From NCBI GenBank assembly GCA_938084675.1, contig CALKGM010000024.1:1-37796 (forward strand): a DNA stretch of 37,796 nucleotides, read 5' to 3'. Made by a program: the position numbers and the translations under genes. The notes under the pieces were generated by a model that was given only the letters and a program-made list of their open reading frames with translations, searched no databases and had not been told where the DNA came from. Shown here piece by piece: positions 28,586 through 36,125 of this stretch. Source of the stretch: Candidatus Poseidoniaceae archaeon. Lineage in GTDB: Archaea; Thermoplasmatota; Poseidoniia; Poseidoniales; Poseidoniaceae. Numbering within the stretch: the first letter of the stretch is position 1; each line of letters opens with the position of its first letter.

Positions 28586-28917
28586 GGTCGCTCAACCTCA
28601 GTGACACCGCTGTAGCCTTCAAGAAGTTTTGCGCTCAAGAATGGTTTTCTGTTGATTTGGAGACCCTATTGGAATTTCCAACTGGAAAATATGTTTGATG
28701 TCCTAGAAATCAAGGCGATGTACCTTGATTCGGAAATTTTGAGCAATGAAACAATCCAATCAACCACCAAAAGACCGAATGTACAGACTTTTCTTCGCTG
28801 TAAAATTTTCAATATAAAAATCAAATTCCCAATTAGAATATTAACATCCGCACCTGTCCTGGGAATCGCAATTCTGAAGCCGTTGATTTGAAACACTCCA
28901 GCGACGCGCCACATGTT
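28586..28917. promoter_or_regulatory. Divergent intergenic region (332 nt)
   Basis: AT-rich DNA between the minus-strand roadblock operon and the plus-strand tRNA thiolase gene. A TATA-like AATATAAAAAT lies at 28811-28821, about 100 nt before the thiolase ATG. I see no credible gene, tRNA or long hairpin. It probably holds both promoters. Confidence 0.4.
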
Positions 28918-29931
28918 ATGGCCGAGGCAGAAACGGAGGGACCATTTCAAATCCCTACGTGCGATTCTTGCAACAAGCCTGCCGTTGTTGAACAGGCATA
29001 CTCGGGGCGCATTCTGTGTGGAAAACACCTCGCAAAGTCTGTTCGGAAGAAGATCGGGAAAGAACTCCGAATGCAACTTCCACTGAAGCGAGGTGAGCAT
29101 ACAACCATCCTAGTGGCAGTTTCTGGCGGCAAGGATTCCGCCGTTTTGCTGCACTCTCTCGTGGATTTACTTGGAGAACGCAGAGATGTAACGATCGTTG
29201 CAGGAACCGTTGACGAGGGCATAGAGGGATACCGCCCTCCGTCCATTGTGTGTGCGAAAGACCTCTGTGAACAGCTGGATATCCGCCATGAGGTCGTATC
29301 ATATCCTGAACTTTCGTTCATAGAAATGGACGAAGTAGTTCGCAGGCTACCAATGGCGATGAAGAAAGACAGCAATGCCCCAAGAATGCCTTGTGCGTAC
29401 TGCGGGGTGTTCCGAAGGCAAGGAATCAACCATCTAGCAGAGCGAATTGGTGCTGATTACATCGCATTGGGGCATAATTTAGACGATATGGCTCAAACGG
29501 TGTTGATGAATGTATCAAACGGCGACATGGAGCGCACACTCAGGCTTGCGCCACACACTACGAATCGAGTGGATGGTTTAGCACCACGAATTGTCCCCTT
29601 GCGCTGGGTCCCCGAGCAGGAGATTCACCTCTATGCAACCCACAAAAATCTCCCCATTCATCATGAAGAATGCCCGAATGCAAAAGGCGCACTACGGTGG
29701 AGGCATCGAGAATTAGTTGCAACTATGGAAGCCGATGTCCCAGGTACTCGGCACGGCCTCGTTCGGATGGCTGACCAAGTCAAAGCACTGCGAGACCAGG
29801 TTGTAGAATTGGGCGGTGGATCAACCCGACCTGCCCCCCCTCAACCTTGTGAACGGTGTGGAAGTATGACGTCGGGCTTGCAATGCAAAGCCTGCGACAT
29901 GCGAGACCTGTTATCGATTGATGAAGTGTGA
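28918..29931 (+). CDS. Ncs6/TtuA-family tRNA 2-thiolation enzyme
   Basis: 337 residues from the ATG at 28918; the TTG at 28888 is less likely. An N-terminal zinc knuckle (CDSC and later CGKH) precedes the ATP-binding PP-loop ILVAVSGGKDSAVLL. PCAYCGVFRR and the Cys of HHEECPNAKG supply the three [4Fe-4S] ligands seen in TtuA/Ncs6 enzymes, and GADYIALGHNLDDMAQT is the second signature. A C-terminal zinc ribbon (CERCG and CKAC) closes the protein. These enzymes adenylate and thiolate tRNA uridine (position 34 in NcsA/Ncs6 or 54 in TtuA). The tRNA position cannot be set here. Its stop shares TGATCA with pyrI. Confidence 0.9.
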   Translation: MAEAETEGPFQIPTCDSCNKPAVVEQAYSGRILCGKHLAKSVRKKIGKELRMQLPLKRGEHTTILVAVSGGKDSAVLLHSLVDLLGERRDVTIVAGTVDEGIEGYRPPSIVCAKDLCEQLDIRHEVVSYPELSFIEMDEVVRRLPMAMKKDSNAPRMPCAYCGVFRRQGINHLAERIGADYIALGHNLDDMAQTVLMNVSNGDMERTLRLAPHTTNRVDGLAPRIVPLRWVPEQEIHLYATHKNLPIHHEECPNAKGALRWRHRELVATMEADVPGTRHGLVRMADQVKALRDQVVELGGGSTRPAPPQPCERCGSMTSGLQCKACDMRDLLSIDEV

Positions 29932-30408
29932 TCACAGCAGATTGCCGATCAACTTCTCTAAGTCTTGAGGTCGGCCACAATAGTGGCACCGCAGAACAAG
30001 AGGCTCTCTACCCATGACACGCAAGCGGTGGGCTAACGGTTCGCGTGGGTTTGTGGTGATGCAGTTTGAGAAGGTACACCGAACAACATTCGTAACTTCT
30101 TCCCCGATTTGAATGGTCATCTTTTCAGCCACGCTGTAAGCACGAATGATGGCCACATGGGCTTCAGGTGCAACAAGAGCAAGACGATTGAGTTCATCTT
30201 GAGTCAATTCTCGGTCTTCAACCTTGATGATATCCTTCGTGCCCATTTTCTTAGATGGGACATTCATGACCATAGAAACCGGAACTGATGTGGTTTTATT
30301 CATGTTGAGCATTTCAAGCACACGCATTGCCTGCCCGGATGGGATGTGGTCAATGACTGTCCCGTTTCGGATTGCAGTTACACGTCGCATGTTATGTTCT
30401 TGTGACAT
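29932..30408 (-). CDS. pyrI: Aspartate carbamoyltransferase regulatory chain
   Basis: 158 residues. The N-terminal effector-binding domain contains VTAIRNGTVIDHIPSGQAMRVL with the usual nucleotide-site pattern, and the C-terminal zinc domain has VRCTFSNC and LRCHYCGR, the four Cys ligands. PyrI binds CTP/ATP and gives allosteric control of PyrB. The ATG overlaps the pyrB stop (TGATG), with GGAGGTGA upstream, as at the sdhA/sdhB junction. Confidence 0.95.
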   Translation of the reverse strand: MSQEHNMRRVTAIRNGTVIDHIPSGQAMRVLEMLNMNKTTSVPVSMVMNVPSKKMGTKDIIKVEDRELTQDELNRLALVAPEAHVAIIRAYSVAEKMTIQIGEEVTNVVRCTFSNCITTNPREPLAHRLRVMGREPLVLRCHYCGRPQDLEKLIGNLL

Positions 30409-31358
30409 CACAACTCACCTCCAGCTGGAGAAATATCTTCGGGAACCTTCACGCCGAGTAAGCGGCACAAAAGTGCCATTCTTGCCACAACTCCATTGAA
30501 TGCTTGCTCGAAGTACCGAGCATGCCGTGTTTTATCCACAGAGGGATGAATTTCATCTACACGAGGAAGAGGATGCATGATAATCATGTCTTCTTTGGTA
30601 CCTTCAAGATTGGAAGCGTGCAATTTGTACGCTCCGGCCACTTTGGTATATTCATCTTCATCTGCAAAGCGCTCTTTCTGAATTCGTGTCATGTAAACAA
30701 CATCCGCCTCTTCCAATGATGAGAAGAGGTCTTCGGTTTCGACCACATTAGCACCGTGAGCCGTCAAGTCCTCAACGATTTCAGCAGGCATTCTGAGTAG
30801 TTTTGGACTTGCAAAAATCAATTCGCAACCAAAGCGGGTCAAAGCATGGCTTAGTGAGTGTACGGTTCGGCCATATCGTAGGTCTCCTGCAAGAATTACC
30901 TTCAACCCGTCGAGGCGCCCGTGAGCTTGTTTGATGGTAAACAAATCAAGCATGGTTTGCGTTGGGTGATGGCCTGCTCCATCTCCACCGTTCAGAATAG
31001 GGACTCTAGCCGCATCTTGAGCGTACTGAGCAGCTCCTTGACGAGGATGGCGCATGGCGATGATATCGGTATATCCATCCACCATCTGAATTGTGTCAAA
31101 AAGGGTCTCCCCCTTTACGACTGATGATGTTTTAACATCACCTAGATTAACAACATCTCCACCCAAACGCTTCATTGCTGTTTCAAAGGACATTCTCGTT
31201 CGCGTACTTGGTTCAAAGAACAGATTTCCAAGTATTTTCCCTTGGAGTAACGGCAGGTAAATCTTACCTTCCGCCACAGGAAGTAGGCGTTCTGCGTCTT
31301 CTAGAATGCTCTGAATTTCGTCATTGGATAAATCATCCATCGTAATGAGACCGGCCAT
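30408..31358 (-). CDS. pyrB: Aspartate carbamoyltransferase catalytic chain
   Basis: 316 residues. FFEPSTRTRMSFETA is the carbamoyl-phosphate site, HPTQTMLDL and MHPLPRVDEI are substrate-site motifs. It catalyses the committed step of pyrimidine synthesis. The ATG at 31358 has GGGAG 5 nt upstream; the frame extends 31 codons further but that part is unlike the family. Translationally coupled to pyrI, and divergent from the gene at 31490. Confidence 0.97.
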   Translation of the reverse strand: MAGLITMDDLSNDEIQSILEDAERLLPVAEGKIYLPLLQGKILGNLFFEPSTRTRMSFETAMKRLGGDVVNLGDVKTSSVVKGETLFDTIQMVDGYTDIIAMRHPRQGAAQYAQDAARVPILNGGDGAGHHPTQTMLDLFTIKQAHGRLDGLKVILAGDLRYGRTVHSLSHALTRFGCELIFASPKLLRMPAEIVEDLTAHGANVVETEDLFSSLEEADVVYMTRIQKERFADEDEYTKVAGAYKLHASNLEGTKEDMIIMHPLPRVDEIHPSVDKTRHARYFEQAFNGVVARMALLCRLLGVKVPEDISPAGGEL

Positions 31359-31489
31359 ATTACTCCCTCGCTTTTCTACAACGGGTGAAAGACACCCATG
31401 AACATTGCCGACATCAACGATGACAGCCCAAGCGTATTTTCCGGCCAACAAAGCGGAGTGGTTATGGGTAAAACTGCTGTCGGAACCTC

Positions 31490-33250
31490 ATGGTCACTTG
31501 GGCTGATGTGGATTCTGCTATTGAATCCGAGCGTCAACGAAGGGCCAAACGCGTCGATACAGTAACAATGGCCGCTGCACTTCTAATTCTTCTCTGTGCA
31601 ATATGGCTTGCTTGGCCGACATTATCTAGCTTGTTCAGCGATAAAGGAGTTGCACTTGCTGGATTTGGTGCCCCAATGCTTCTGTTATTTTGGGGGATTA
31701 TACTGCAGGACCTGGCATTGGATGACCCTGCTGCACGAAGCCGGATCGGTGCGTCAACAACCATTGCTTGGCCAGTCCTCATGGTGATTGGAGCGCTTGG
31801 CTTGGAGGCTGAATTGAACGGTTCCCTCGTAGGAAGTATCCTTGTGATGTCCGTTGGGTGGTTCTGCCGTGCTCAGTCCAGAGCGCTCCTAAGAGGTGGT
31901 TTTGACGTCCTTCGCTTCCGTTCCATTCTCACTGGAATCGGATGCGCCTCCGCAACAACCTTACTCTTCTCACAATCTGCAGATTACACAGAAGTTCTCT
32001 CCTTCATTGCCCCGCTCATCGTTCTGCTGTCCGTTGTTGACACAGTTTATGCATGGATGGTGGGAGACGACCAAAAAGTGCTACGCAAGGCATTCAAGAA
32101 GCGCCTCGATGAATTAGAACTACGACTCTTAGAACTCAAATCTCAAGGAGCTGCTGTTGACCAGGCTGCTAGTCTTCTTACAACTGCCCGAGAAGAAGGG
32201 CATTTGGACCCGAAATACGGCATGAGACTTTTGGATGAGGGTGAAGAAGATATGGAGCGGTCTCTATCTCTTGCAGATGATGTAGAAATCATTCGTAATG
32301 ATGCATTGGAGGCTGTTAACCAAGCATCAGATATTGCTCCAACTGCAAAGCGTCCGCAAAAAGCGTTTGACATGGGTGAGCGCGAGGTCCAACTCGGTTC
32401 TCTACGAGAGGGTGAACTTCTTTTCCGTGAAGCCAAAAAGAGGGCCTCTGAAATTATCGAATGGTGGGGGCAAGCTGAAGAAGCCATTACCGAAGCATCT
32501 CGCCTTCTTGACGGGAAAAAGGGAGATGGAATCAAGCGGTTGCACGAGATGTTGAGTGAAGCCAAGGAATTCCTTGCTTCTGAAAAACCGCATGAAGCGT
32601 TCGAATATGCCTCAGTAATCCCCACGCAATTACTTGCAGATGGAGACGCTCAAGAACGCGCCCTCGTATCCCTCAAAGAAGCCCATCGGCAACTCAAGCA
32701 GGCTGACGGCTTGGATACTTCTGAATTGGAAGGCCGGCTCAAGCAAGCCGAAGAAGCCGTAGACCAGGGTCATGCCAGCCAGGCAATTGGGTTAGCAGAC
32801 GGAGTTGTTCGCACCATAGAGAAAGAACGGGCCGCAATGGATGATGTCCTTAGGTCTCTCAAACAACGCAAAAAGCTCATTCAGCGTTTCAAGGGCCGAG
32901 ATGATGAAGAATCATGGGCGAAGGCCTTGGAAGAAATTGATCAGGCAGCACAGGCCAAATCATGGTCCCATGCTGGTATGCTCCTCGAACGTATGACTGC
33001 TGGATTGGATAAGGAAGGGAAAGCCAGTGATGATGCACTGGAACTTTACGACTTTGTTATTGATGAATGGCGGACCTTGAGAAATCAGTGTGATGCCTCT
33101 CAAATCACAGTTGAAGACGAAGATAGAAGGGAATGTGAACAAGCGATCGCTCTCGCTGAAGAAATGCTTGGAGTCAGTCGTATTGAAGATTGTTTGATTC
33201 ATTTATCAGAAGCAGATGCAGCAATGGAACGCCTGCGAAGGCGAATTTGA
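31490..33250 (+). CDS. Membrane protein with long cytoplasmic coiled-coil domain
   Basis: 586 residues. Six membrane helices cover about residues 25-195 (first AAALLILLCAIWLAWPTL). The remaining 390 residues are charged helix, rich in Leu, Glu, Ala and Lys, with repeated helical-hairpin units such as EGRLKQAEEAVDQGHASQAI that resemble TPR-like or bundle repeats. There is no catalytic motif. It could be a membrane-tethered scaffold. The family is not recognised. Codon and base use match the core genes; the accessory island begins after its stop. Confidence 0.7.
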   Translation: MVTWADVDSAIESERQRRAKRVDTVTMAAALLILLCAIWLAWPTLSSLFSDKGVALAGFGAPMLLLFWGIILQDLALDDPAARSRIGASTTIAWPVLMVIGALGLEAELNGSLVGSILVMSVGWFCRAQSRALLRGGFDVLRFRSILTGIGCASATTLLFSQSADYTEVLSFIAPLIVLLSVVDTVYAWMVGDDQKVLRKAFKKRLDELELRLLELKSQGAAVDQAASLLTTAREEGHLDPKYGMRLLDEGEEDMERSLSLADDVEIIRNDALEAVNQASDIAPTAKRPQKAFDMGEREVQLGSLREGELLFREAKKRASEIIEWWGQAEEAITEASRLLDGKKGDGIKRLHEMLSEAKEFLASEKPHEAFEYASVIPTQLLADGDAQERALVSLKEAHRQLKQADGLDTSELEGRLKQAEEAVDQGHASQAIGLADGVVRTIEKERAAMDDVLRSLKQRKKLIQRFKGRDDEESWAKALEEIDQAAQAKSWSHAGMLLERMTAGLDKEGKASDDALELYDFVIDEWRTLRNQCDASQITVEDEDRRECEQAIALAEEMLGVSRIEDCLIHLSEADAAMERLRRRI

Positions 33251-33394
33251 GTTATTCAGGTTTTCAAAGGATACTATTCCCTGAGACCCTCACTTGTTTA
33301 GGAATCCTGCATTAGTGCTCCCGAGTGCCTCGTTTACTTTCTTATGAAGCCATCATCCTGGGCCCTAATTAGAACCCCAGTGTAGTTGCATTTT

Positions 33395-33628
33395 TCATGC
33401 ACGTGGGTAGGGACGAATAGGGCGGACTGCAACCCGTTGTGAATACTTAATTTGTTTACAAGGGTGTTTAGCATAACCCCTCGTGAACATATGCGATTCA
33501 TTTATCCACTTCACTAGATCACTAAATCTTGTTGCGTACGATTCAATAGAGGCCACTGCGAACCCCTGCAGACACTTATTTTGAAGGCATGGGAGATTAT
33601 AGGGAATCCCTTGTAAAAAGGAATTCAT
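33395..33628 (-). CDS. Small repeat protein coupled to the upstream unknown gene
   Basis: 77 residues. The ATG at 33628 overlaps the stop of the upstream gene as ATGA, the main support for it being real. Two 20-residue units (about 12-31 and 55-74) share the pattern PCxQxKxxQxxAVxxIxxY with a 43-residue period. The matching DNA copies near 33421-33465 and 33550-33595 are also visibly related. It may be a remnant of a longer tandem-repeat gene. Function unknown, and a non-coding repeat cannot be excluded. Confidence 0.4.
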   Translation of the reverse strand: MNSFLQGIPYNLPCLQNKCLQGFAVASIESYATRFSDLVKWINESHMFTRGYAKHPCKQIKYSQRVAVRPIRPYPRA

Positions 33629-34263
33629 GATTTGCCTTGATTCATTAACTCGTGATAAACGCGATATAAAGGGGCACGCGCCTCTTCATAATGCTTATCG
33701 CTTGGGTTTGAGCCGTTAAACCATTTTTCATCAATGGTTGATTTCTCAAAAAACCTTGGTTTGTTTTCGAAGAGGAACAAGAGAGCGAGGTCAACTGCTC
33801 TGGTGCCTCCTATGTTCGATGCAACATAGTGAGTAATCTTAAGTGAATGCTTATCACTAAAAGATGTGAATATCTTCTGGAAAAAAATACTGCAGTGATT
33901 CACAAGTTGGCTGTAATCATAAACACCTAAAACACTGAATGGAAATACAGAAAGAAACTTTTTTCCACGTGTATTCGAGGGATAGTCTTCGTCATGACGT
34001 AACGTTGTGGTTATGTGTAACTCAACATCATCATAGTCGGAATAAGATTCAGCGAGTCTTTCAATCATGGGGTTAGCAAATTCATTCATCCACCATTTCA
34101 GTTGATCTTGGGTTGTTTTGTCCCTAGCCTTCCAATATTGGAATTTGCTTTTTTCACAATCCGTAGGCCCCTTTGCGCAACACTCACAAAAAATATCCAC
34201 CCAAGAAATTACGACTTTATCCATAGGATTGCTATAACGGTAGAGTCTATAAACGGTTGCCAT
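33625..34263 (-). CDS. Uncharacterised 212-residue protein
   Basis: The ATG at 34263 opens a soluble protein rich in aromatic residues. A Cys group near residues 27-40 (CECCAKGPTDC) might bind metal. No signal, membrane helix or known motif is present. It is AT-richer than the core genes and lies at the edge of the accessory island, divergent from the RNA/Cys-rich cluster. It overlaps the next small gene by 4 nt. Confidence 0.6.
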   Translation of the reverse strand: MATVYRLYRYSNPMDKVVISWVDIFCECCAKGPTDCEKSKFQYWKARDKTTQDQLKWWMNEFANPMIERLAESYSDYDDVELHITTTLRHDEDYPSNTRGKKFLSVFPFSVLGVYDYSQLVNHCSIFFQKIFTSFSDKHSLKITHYVASNIGGTRAVDLALLFLFENKPRFFEKSTIDEKWFNGSNPSDKHYEEARAPLYRVYHELMNQGKS

Positions 34264-34409
34264 CTAGTTAGAAATGCCCGGCAACGGGCCGAAGACCGCA
34301 AGGGACCCTGAGAGTAACTTCTTGGGGCACATACGCAGAGTTCAATGAAATGGCCAATTTTAACGATGGACATATTGAAGAAATTCAGAGAATCTTAGAT
34401 TCTCTAAAA
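34264..34409. other. Upstream hairpin region before the first structured RNA
   Basis: It holds a GNRA-type hairpin (GCCCG, loop GCAA, CGGGC) at 34276-34289 and an inverted repeat of two 9-nt arms, AGAGAATCT and AGATTCTCT, at 34387-34405. Neither has an equivalent before the second RNA copy. They may belong to the 5' end of the transcript, to an operator, or to the divergent gene's leader. Confidence 0.35.
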
Positions 34410-34647
34410 GCCACATTGGACGCCTGCGTCTGAATGTACTGTGGCAGAAGAGCATCCGGTGGAGTAAAATCCACCGGATGAAACTGAACCACAGCGTTGC
34501 TGGTAGTTTCTTTTCGAAACTACCGGCGACAATTACCCTTCAGATCTGAAGACAAGGCCGCTCTTCCAGAGCATTACTGGTCCTTTACCTACCACTCTGC
34601 AGAGAAAAGGTGAGCGTTGATGAGAGCCTAATCAACGCTTCATAACT
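34410..34647 (+). ncRNA. Candidate structured RNA, copy 1
   Basis: Helices in order: P1 34410-34415/34440-34445 enclosing a small hairpin; P2 34453-34463/34470-34480 (11 bp, perfect); P3 34499-34510/34516-34527 (12 bp with one G.U); P4 CTTCA/TGAAG at 34538-34551; P5 GCTCT/AGAGC at 34560-34572; P6 CCTTT/AAAGG at 34582-34586/34606-34610; P7 34613-34621/34631-34639 (9 bp). Single-stranded CTGAACCA (34484), TACCC (34534), CAAGGCC (34553), loop GAGAGCCTA (34622) and CATAACT (34641) are shared with copy 2. AGGC of CAAGGCC could pair with GCCT of the P7 loop as a pseudoknot. I do not recognise it as tRNA, RNase P, SRP or a common riboswitch. It lies in the leader of a Cys-rich gene. Confidence 0.7.
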
Positions 34648-34650
34648 CCA

Positions 34651-34749
34651 GTTTCGTATAGAAAAAATGTTACGAAACATTACCCCCCACGAGAGGGCGC
34701 ACTCATTTGCGCCAACACATCAAGACCGAGCGAATGCTACGCATGTAGC
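34651..34749 (+). other. Three further leader hairpins after RNA copy 1
   Basis: GTTTCGTA/TACGAAAC (34651-34678, 8 bp), GGCGCA/TGCGCC (34696-34713, 6 bp) and GCTAC/GTAGC with loop GCAT (34736-34749). They connect the conserved core to the ribosome-binding-site hairpin and are absent from copy 2, so they look like copy-specific linker or expression-platform structure. Confidence 0.45.
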
Positions 34750-34769
34750 GGCAAACTGGGTTGCTAAAT

Positions 34770-34792
34770 TGAACACCAAAGAGAGGTGTTCA
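34770..34792 (+). promoter_or_regulatory. Shine-Dalgarno-sequestering hairpin
   Basis: TGAACACC (34770-34777) pairs with GGTGTTCA (34785-34792), an 8-bp stem with a 7-nt loop. The GAGGTG ribosome binding site of the Cys-rich gene lies in the loop and 3' arm, 5-6 nt before its ATG at 34795. The fold would block initiation. This is the layout of a translational switch downstream of the structured leader. Confidence 0.55.
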
Positions 34793-34794
34793 TA

Positions 34795-35151
34795 ATGGCA
34801 AAATGCGGTTTGAATGGTTGTAAAAACCCTGTTCCTAATGATTGCGACAAGTCCTTGTGCGGAGCTTGTTGTGACGGGATTGGTTGTTCTCGACACCTGC
34901 CTGAATGTGGGCGCTGTGGAGAAAAAACCGAAGAGGACTTCTGCGAAGAATGTGAGCAATGCGAGTCGTGCTGTGATTGTACCCGATGTCCGAATTGTAA
35001 TCGCAAAGATTTCGATAGCCTCTGTGATCATTCGCAGGACTATTGCGATATTTGTGATGGACTTGAGAATGTAGTTACTGGCGTGGGTCATGTTTGCGAC
35101 AGTTGTGCAGATGGTCTTTATCACGGCGGACAGGACAACTCTGGATATTAG
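34795..35151 (+). CDS. Cysteine-rich small protein A
   Basis: 118 residues with 22 Cys, mostly in CxxC or CxC pairs (for example LPECGRCGE, EECEQCESCCDCTRCPNC), spread from residue 4 to about 103. Such spacing suits several zinc ribbons or knuckles, or metal-cluster binding. The tail (CDSCADGLYHGG) is Gly/Asp/His-rich and matches the paralogue at 36126 (CESCDVGLYGS). There is no signal peptide or membrane helix. GAGGTG precedes the ATG and is covered by a hairpin. The NrtS-like gene begins 9 nt downstream. It could sense metal or redox state, or bind RNA or protein; function unknown. Confidence 0.8.
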   Translation: MAKCGLNGCKNPVPNDCDKSLCGACCDGIGCSRHLPECGRCGEKTEEDFCEECEQCESCCDCTRCPNCNRKDFDSLCDHSQDYCDICDGLENVVTGVGHVCDSCADGLYHGGQDNSGY

Positions 35152-35160
35152 GTGATTTTT

Positions 35161-35442
35161 ATGATGAAAGATTGGATGGTTTTGTGTTTGTCGGATGATA
35201 TCCCGATTATGGCGGTTAAGACTTCCTTGATTGTAGGAACCATTCTAGTCTTGATTAACCACTGTGATGCGCTGCTCGAAGGAAATTACCCTCCAGTTTG
35301 GAAGGTTCTTTGCACTTACATCGTGCCTTACTGTGTTTCCACATTTGGAGCAGTCTCACAAAAACAATTCACACAACAGAACACTTCCCCAGGTGGGGAT
35401 TATTTTCCAATTGCGAGTAAGGGTGATGAGCAATGGAACTAG
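35161..35442 (+). CDS. nrtS: NrtS-like nitrate/nitrite transporter
   Basis: About 93 residues. MKDWMVLCLSDDIPIMAVKTS leads into helix VGTILVLINHCDALLEG, then WKVLCTYIVPYCVSTFGAV. The LIN-x-x-DALL and VPYCVSTxGAV motifs and two-helix layout match the NrtS family, known from marine cyanobacteria and other bacteria as low-molecular-weight nitrate/nitrite transport proteins. ATGs at 35161 and 35164 are both possible; GGTG lies 6 nt before the first. It is operonic with Cys-rich protein A. The assignment is from motif memory. Confidence 0.65.
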   Translation: MMKDWMVLCLSDDIPIMAVKTSLIVGTILVLINHCDALLEGNYPPVWKVLCTYIVPYCVSTFGAVSQKQFTQQNTSPGGDYFPIASKGDEQWN

Positions 35443-35456
35443 GAGATATAGGGTTT

Positions 35457-35689
35457 GAGTTGGGACCTACACGGTTGATCACCGTTCACCAATCCCCAAC
35501 TCCCCGGGGTCTTCGGACCCCGGGCCCGCTGAACCATGACTCCGTCGGCAGGTCTTTCGGGACCTGTCGGCGGCCTACCCATAGTCGTTTTACGGCAAGG
35601 CCATCCCTCTCCGGGATTTTGGATAGTTTGCCTTTCCAACCTAGGAAAAAGGTATGTGCTGAGGAGAGCCTACTCAGTGCAGCATAACT
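35457..35689 (+). ncRNA. Candidate structured RNA, copy 2
   Basis: Same helix order as copy 1 with different paired bases: P1 35457-35464/35495-35502 enclosing hairpin ACGGT/ACCGT (35471-35485); P2 35503-35511/35516-35524 with a C(UUCG)G loop; P3 35542-35554/35561-35573 (13 bp, two G.U); P4 GTCG/CGGC between TACCC and CAAGGCC; P5 ATCCC/GGGAT at 35603-35617; P6 CCTTT/AAAGG at 35631-35635/35648-35652; P7 35656-35663/35673-35680 (8 bp, two G.U) with loop GAGAGCCTA. CTGAACCA (35529), TACCC (35576), CAAGGCC (35596) and CATAACT (35683) are invariant. The wobbles and tetraloop fix the plus strand. It ends 13 nt before the next Cys-rich gene. Confidence 0.7.
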
Positions 35690-35702
35690 TGCATTAGAAA
35701 AT

Positions 35703-36119
35703 ATGAAACAATGTAACGATTGCAACAAAAAGGAATGTACAAACGGAAGGGAATGCAAATGGAAACATAGTGATACGTGCTGGTTTTGTCATTGTAATGA
35801 TAAGAACCCAATCAGTTGTCATTGTTATGATGATTGCTCAGACACGGTTGTCAATAATTGTGAAATATGCAAAGAGCCAGTATGCGAAAGTCACGCCTCT
35901 GAATGCGAACTCTGTTCAAAGAATTCGTGCATATATTGTGCACAAAACTGTGAAAATTGTGGTGATTGGTTCTGTAATATCCACATGGTTCACGTGCCAA
36001 ATTTCGAGATACAAGACTTATGCACTGAGTGTTATGCATCTATGAGTGATATTGTTCATGGAGATTATTCTGATGCAGATGGGCATGACCATGGAGAGGA
36101 TTTTTATTTTGGATATTGA
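35703..36119 (+). CDS. Cysteine-rich small protein B
   Basis: 138 residues with 22 Cys, mostly CxxC or CxC (MKQCNDCNKKEC, TCWFCHC, NCEICKEPVC, ECELCSKNSC, NCENCGDWFC) plus several His. The treble-clef or zinc-knuckle pattern and an acidic His/Gly tail ending FYFGY relate it to proteins A and C. No Shine-Dalgarno sequence is visible before the ATG; the structured RNA copy 2 ends 13 nt upstream. Its stop lies within the ribosome binding site of protein C. Confidence 0.75.
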   Translation: MKQCNDCNKKECTNGRECKWKHSDTCWFCHCNDKNPISCHCYDDCSDTVVNNCEICKEPVCESHASECELCSKNSCIYCAQNCENCGDWFCNIHMVHVPNFEIQDLCTECYASMSDIVHGDYSDADGHDHGEDFYFGY

Positions 36120-36125
36120 GGTGAT

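Noticed and set aside
28652-29100. Open frames in the 28586-28917 intergenic region
   Set aside because: AT-rich, no ribosome binding site, and overlapping the N-terminus of the thiolase gene in another frame.
34350-34433. 27-residue open frame (MANFNDGHIEEIQRILDSLK...) upstream of RNA copy 1
   Set aside because: It overlaps the 34387-34405 inverted repeat and the P1 helix of the structured RNA, has no ribosome binding site and has no counterpart before copy 2. Possible leader peptide, but unsupported.
35433-35758. Overlapping long open frames on both strands across RNA copy 2
   Set aside because: They run through GC-rich perfect hairpins, which create open frames by chance; covariation and invariant loops fit RNA better.
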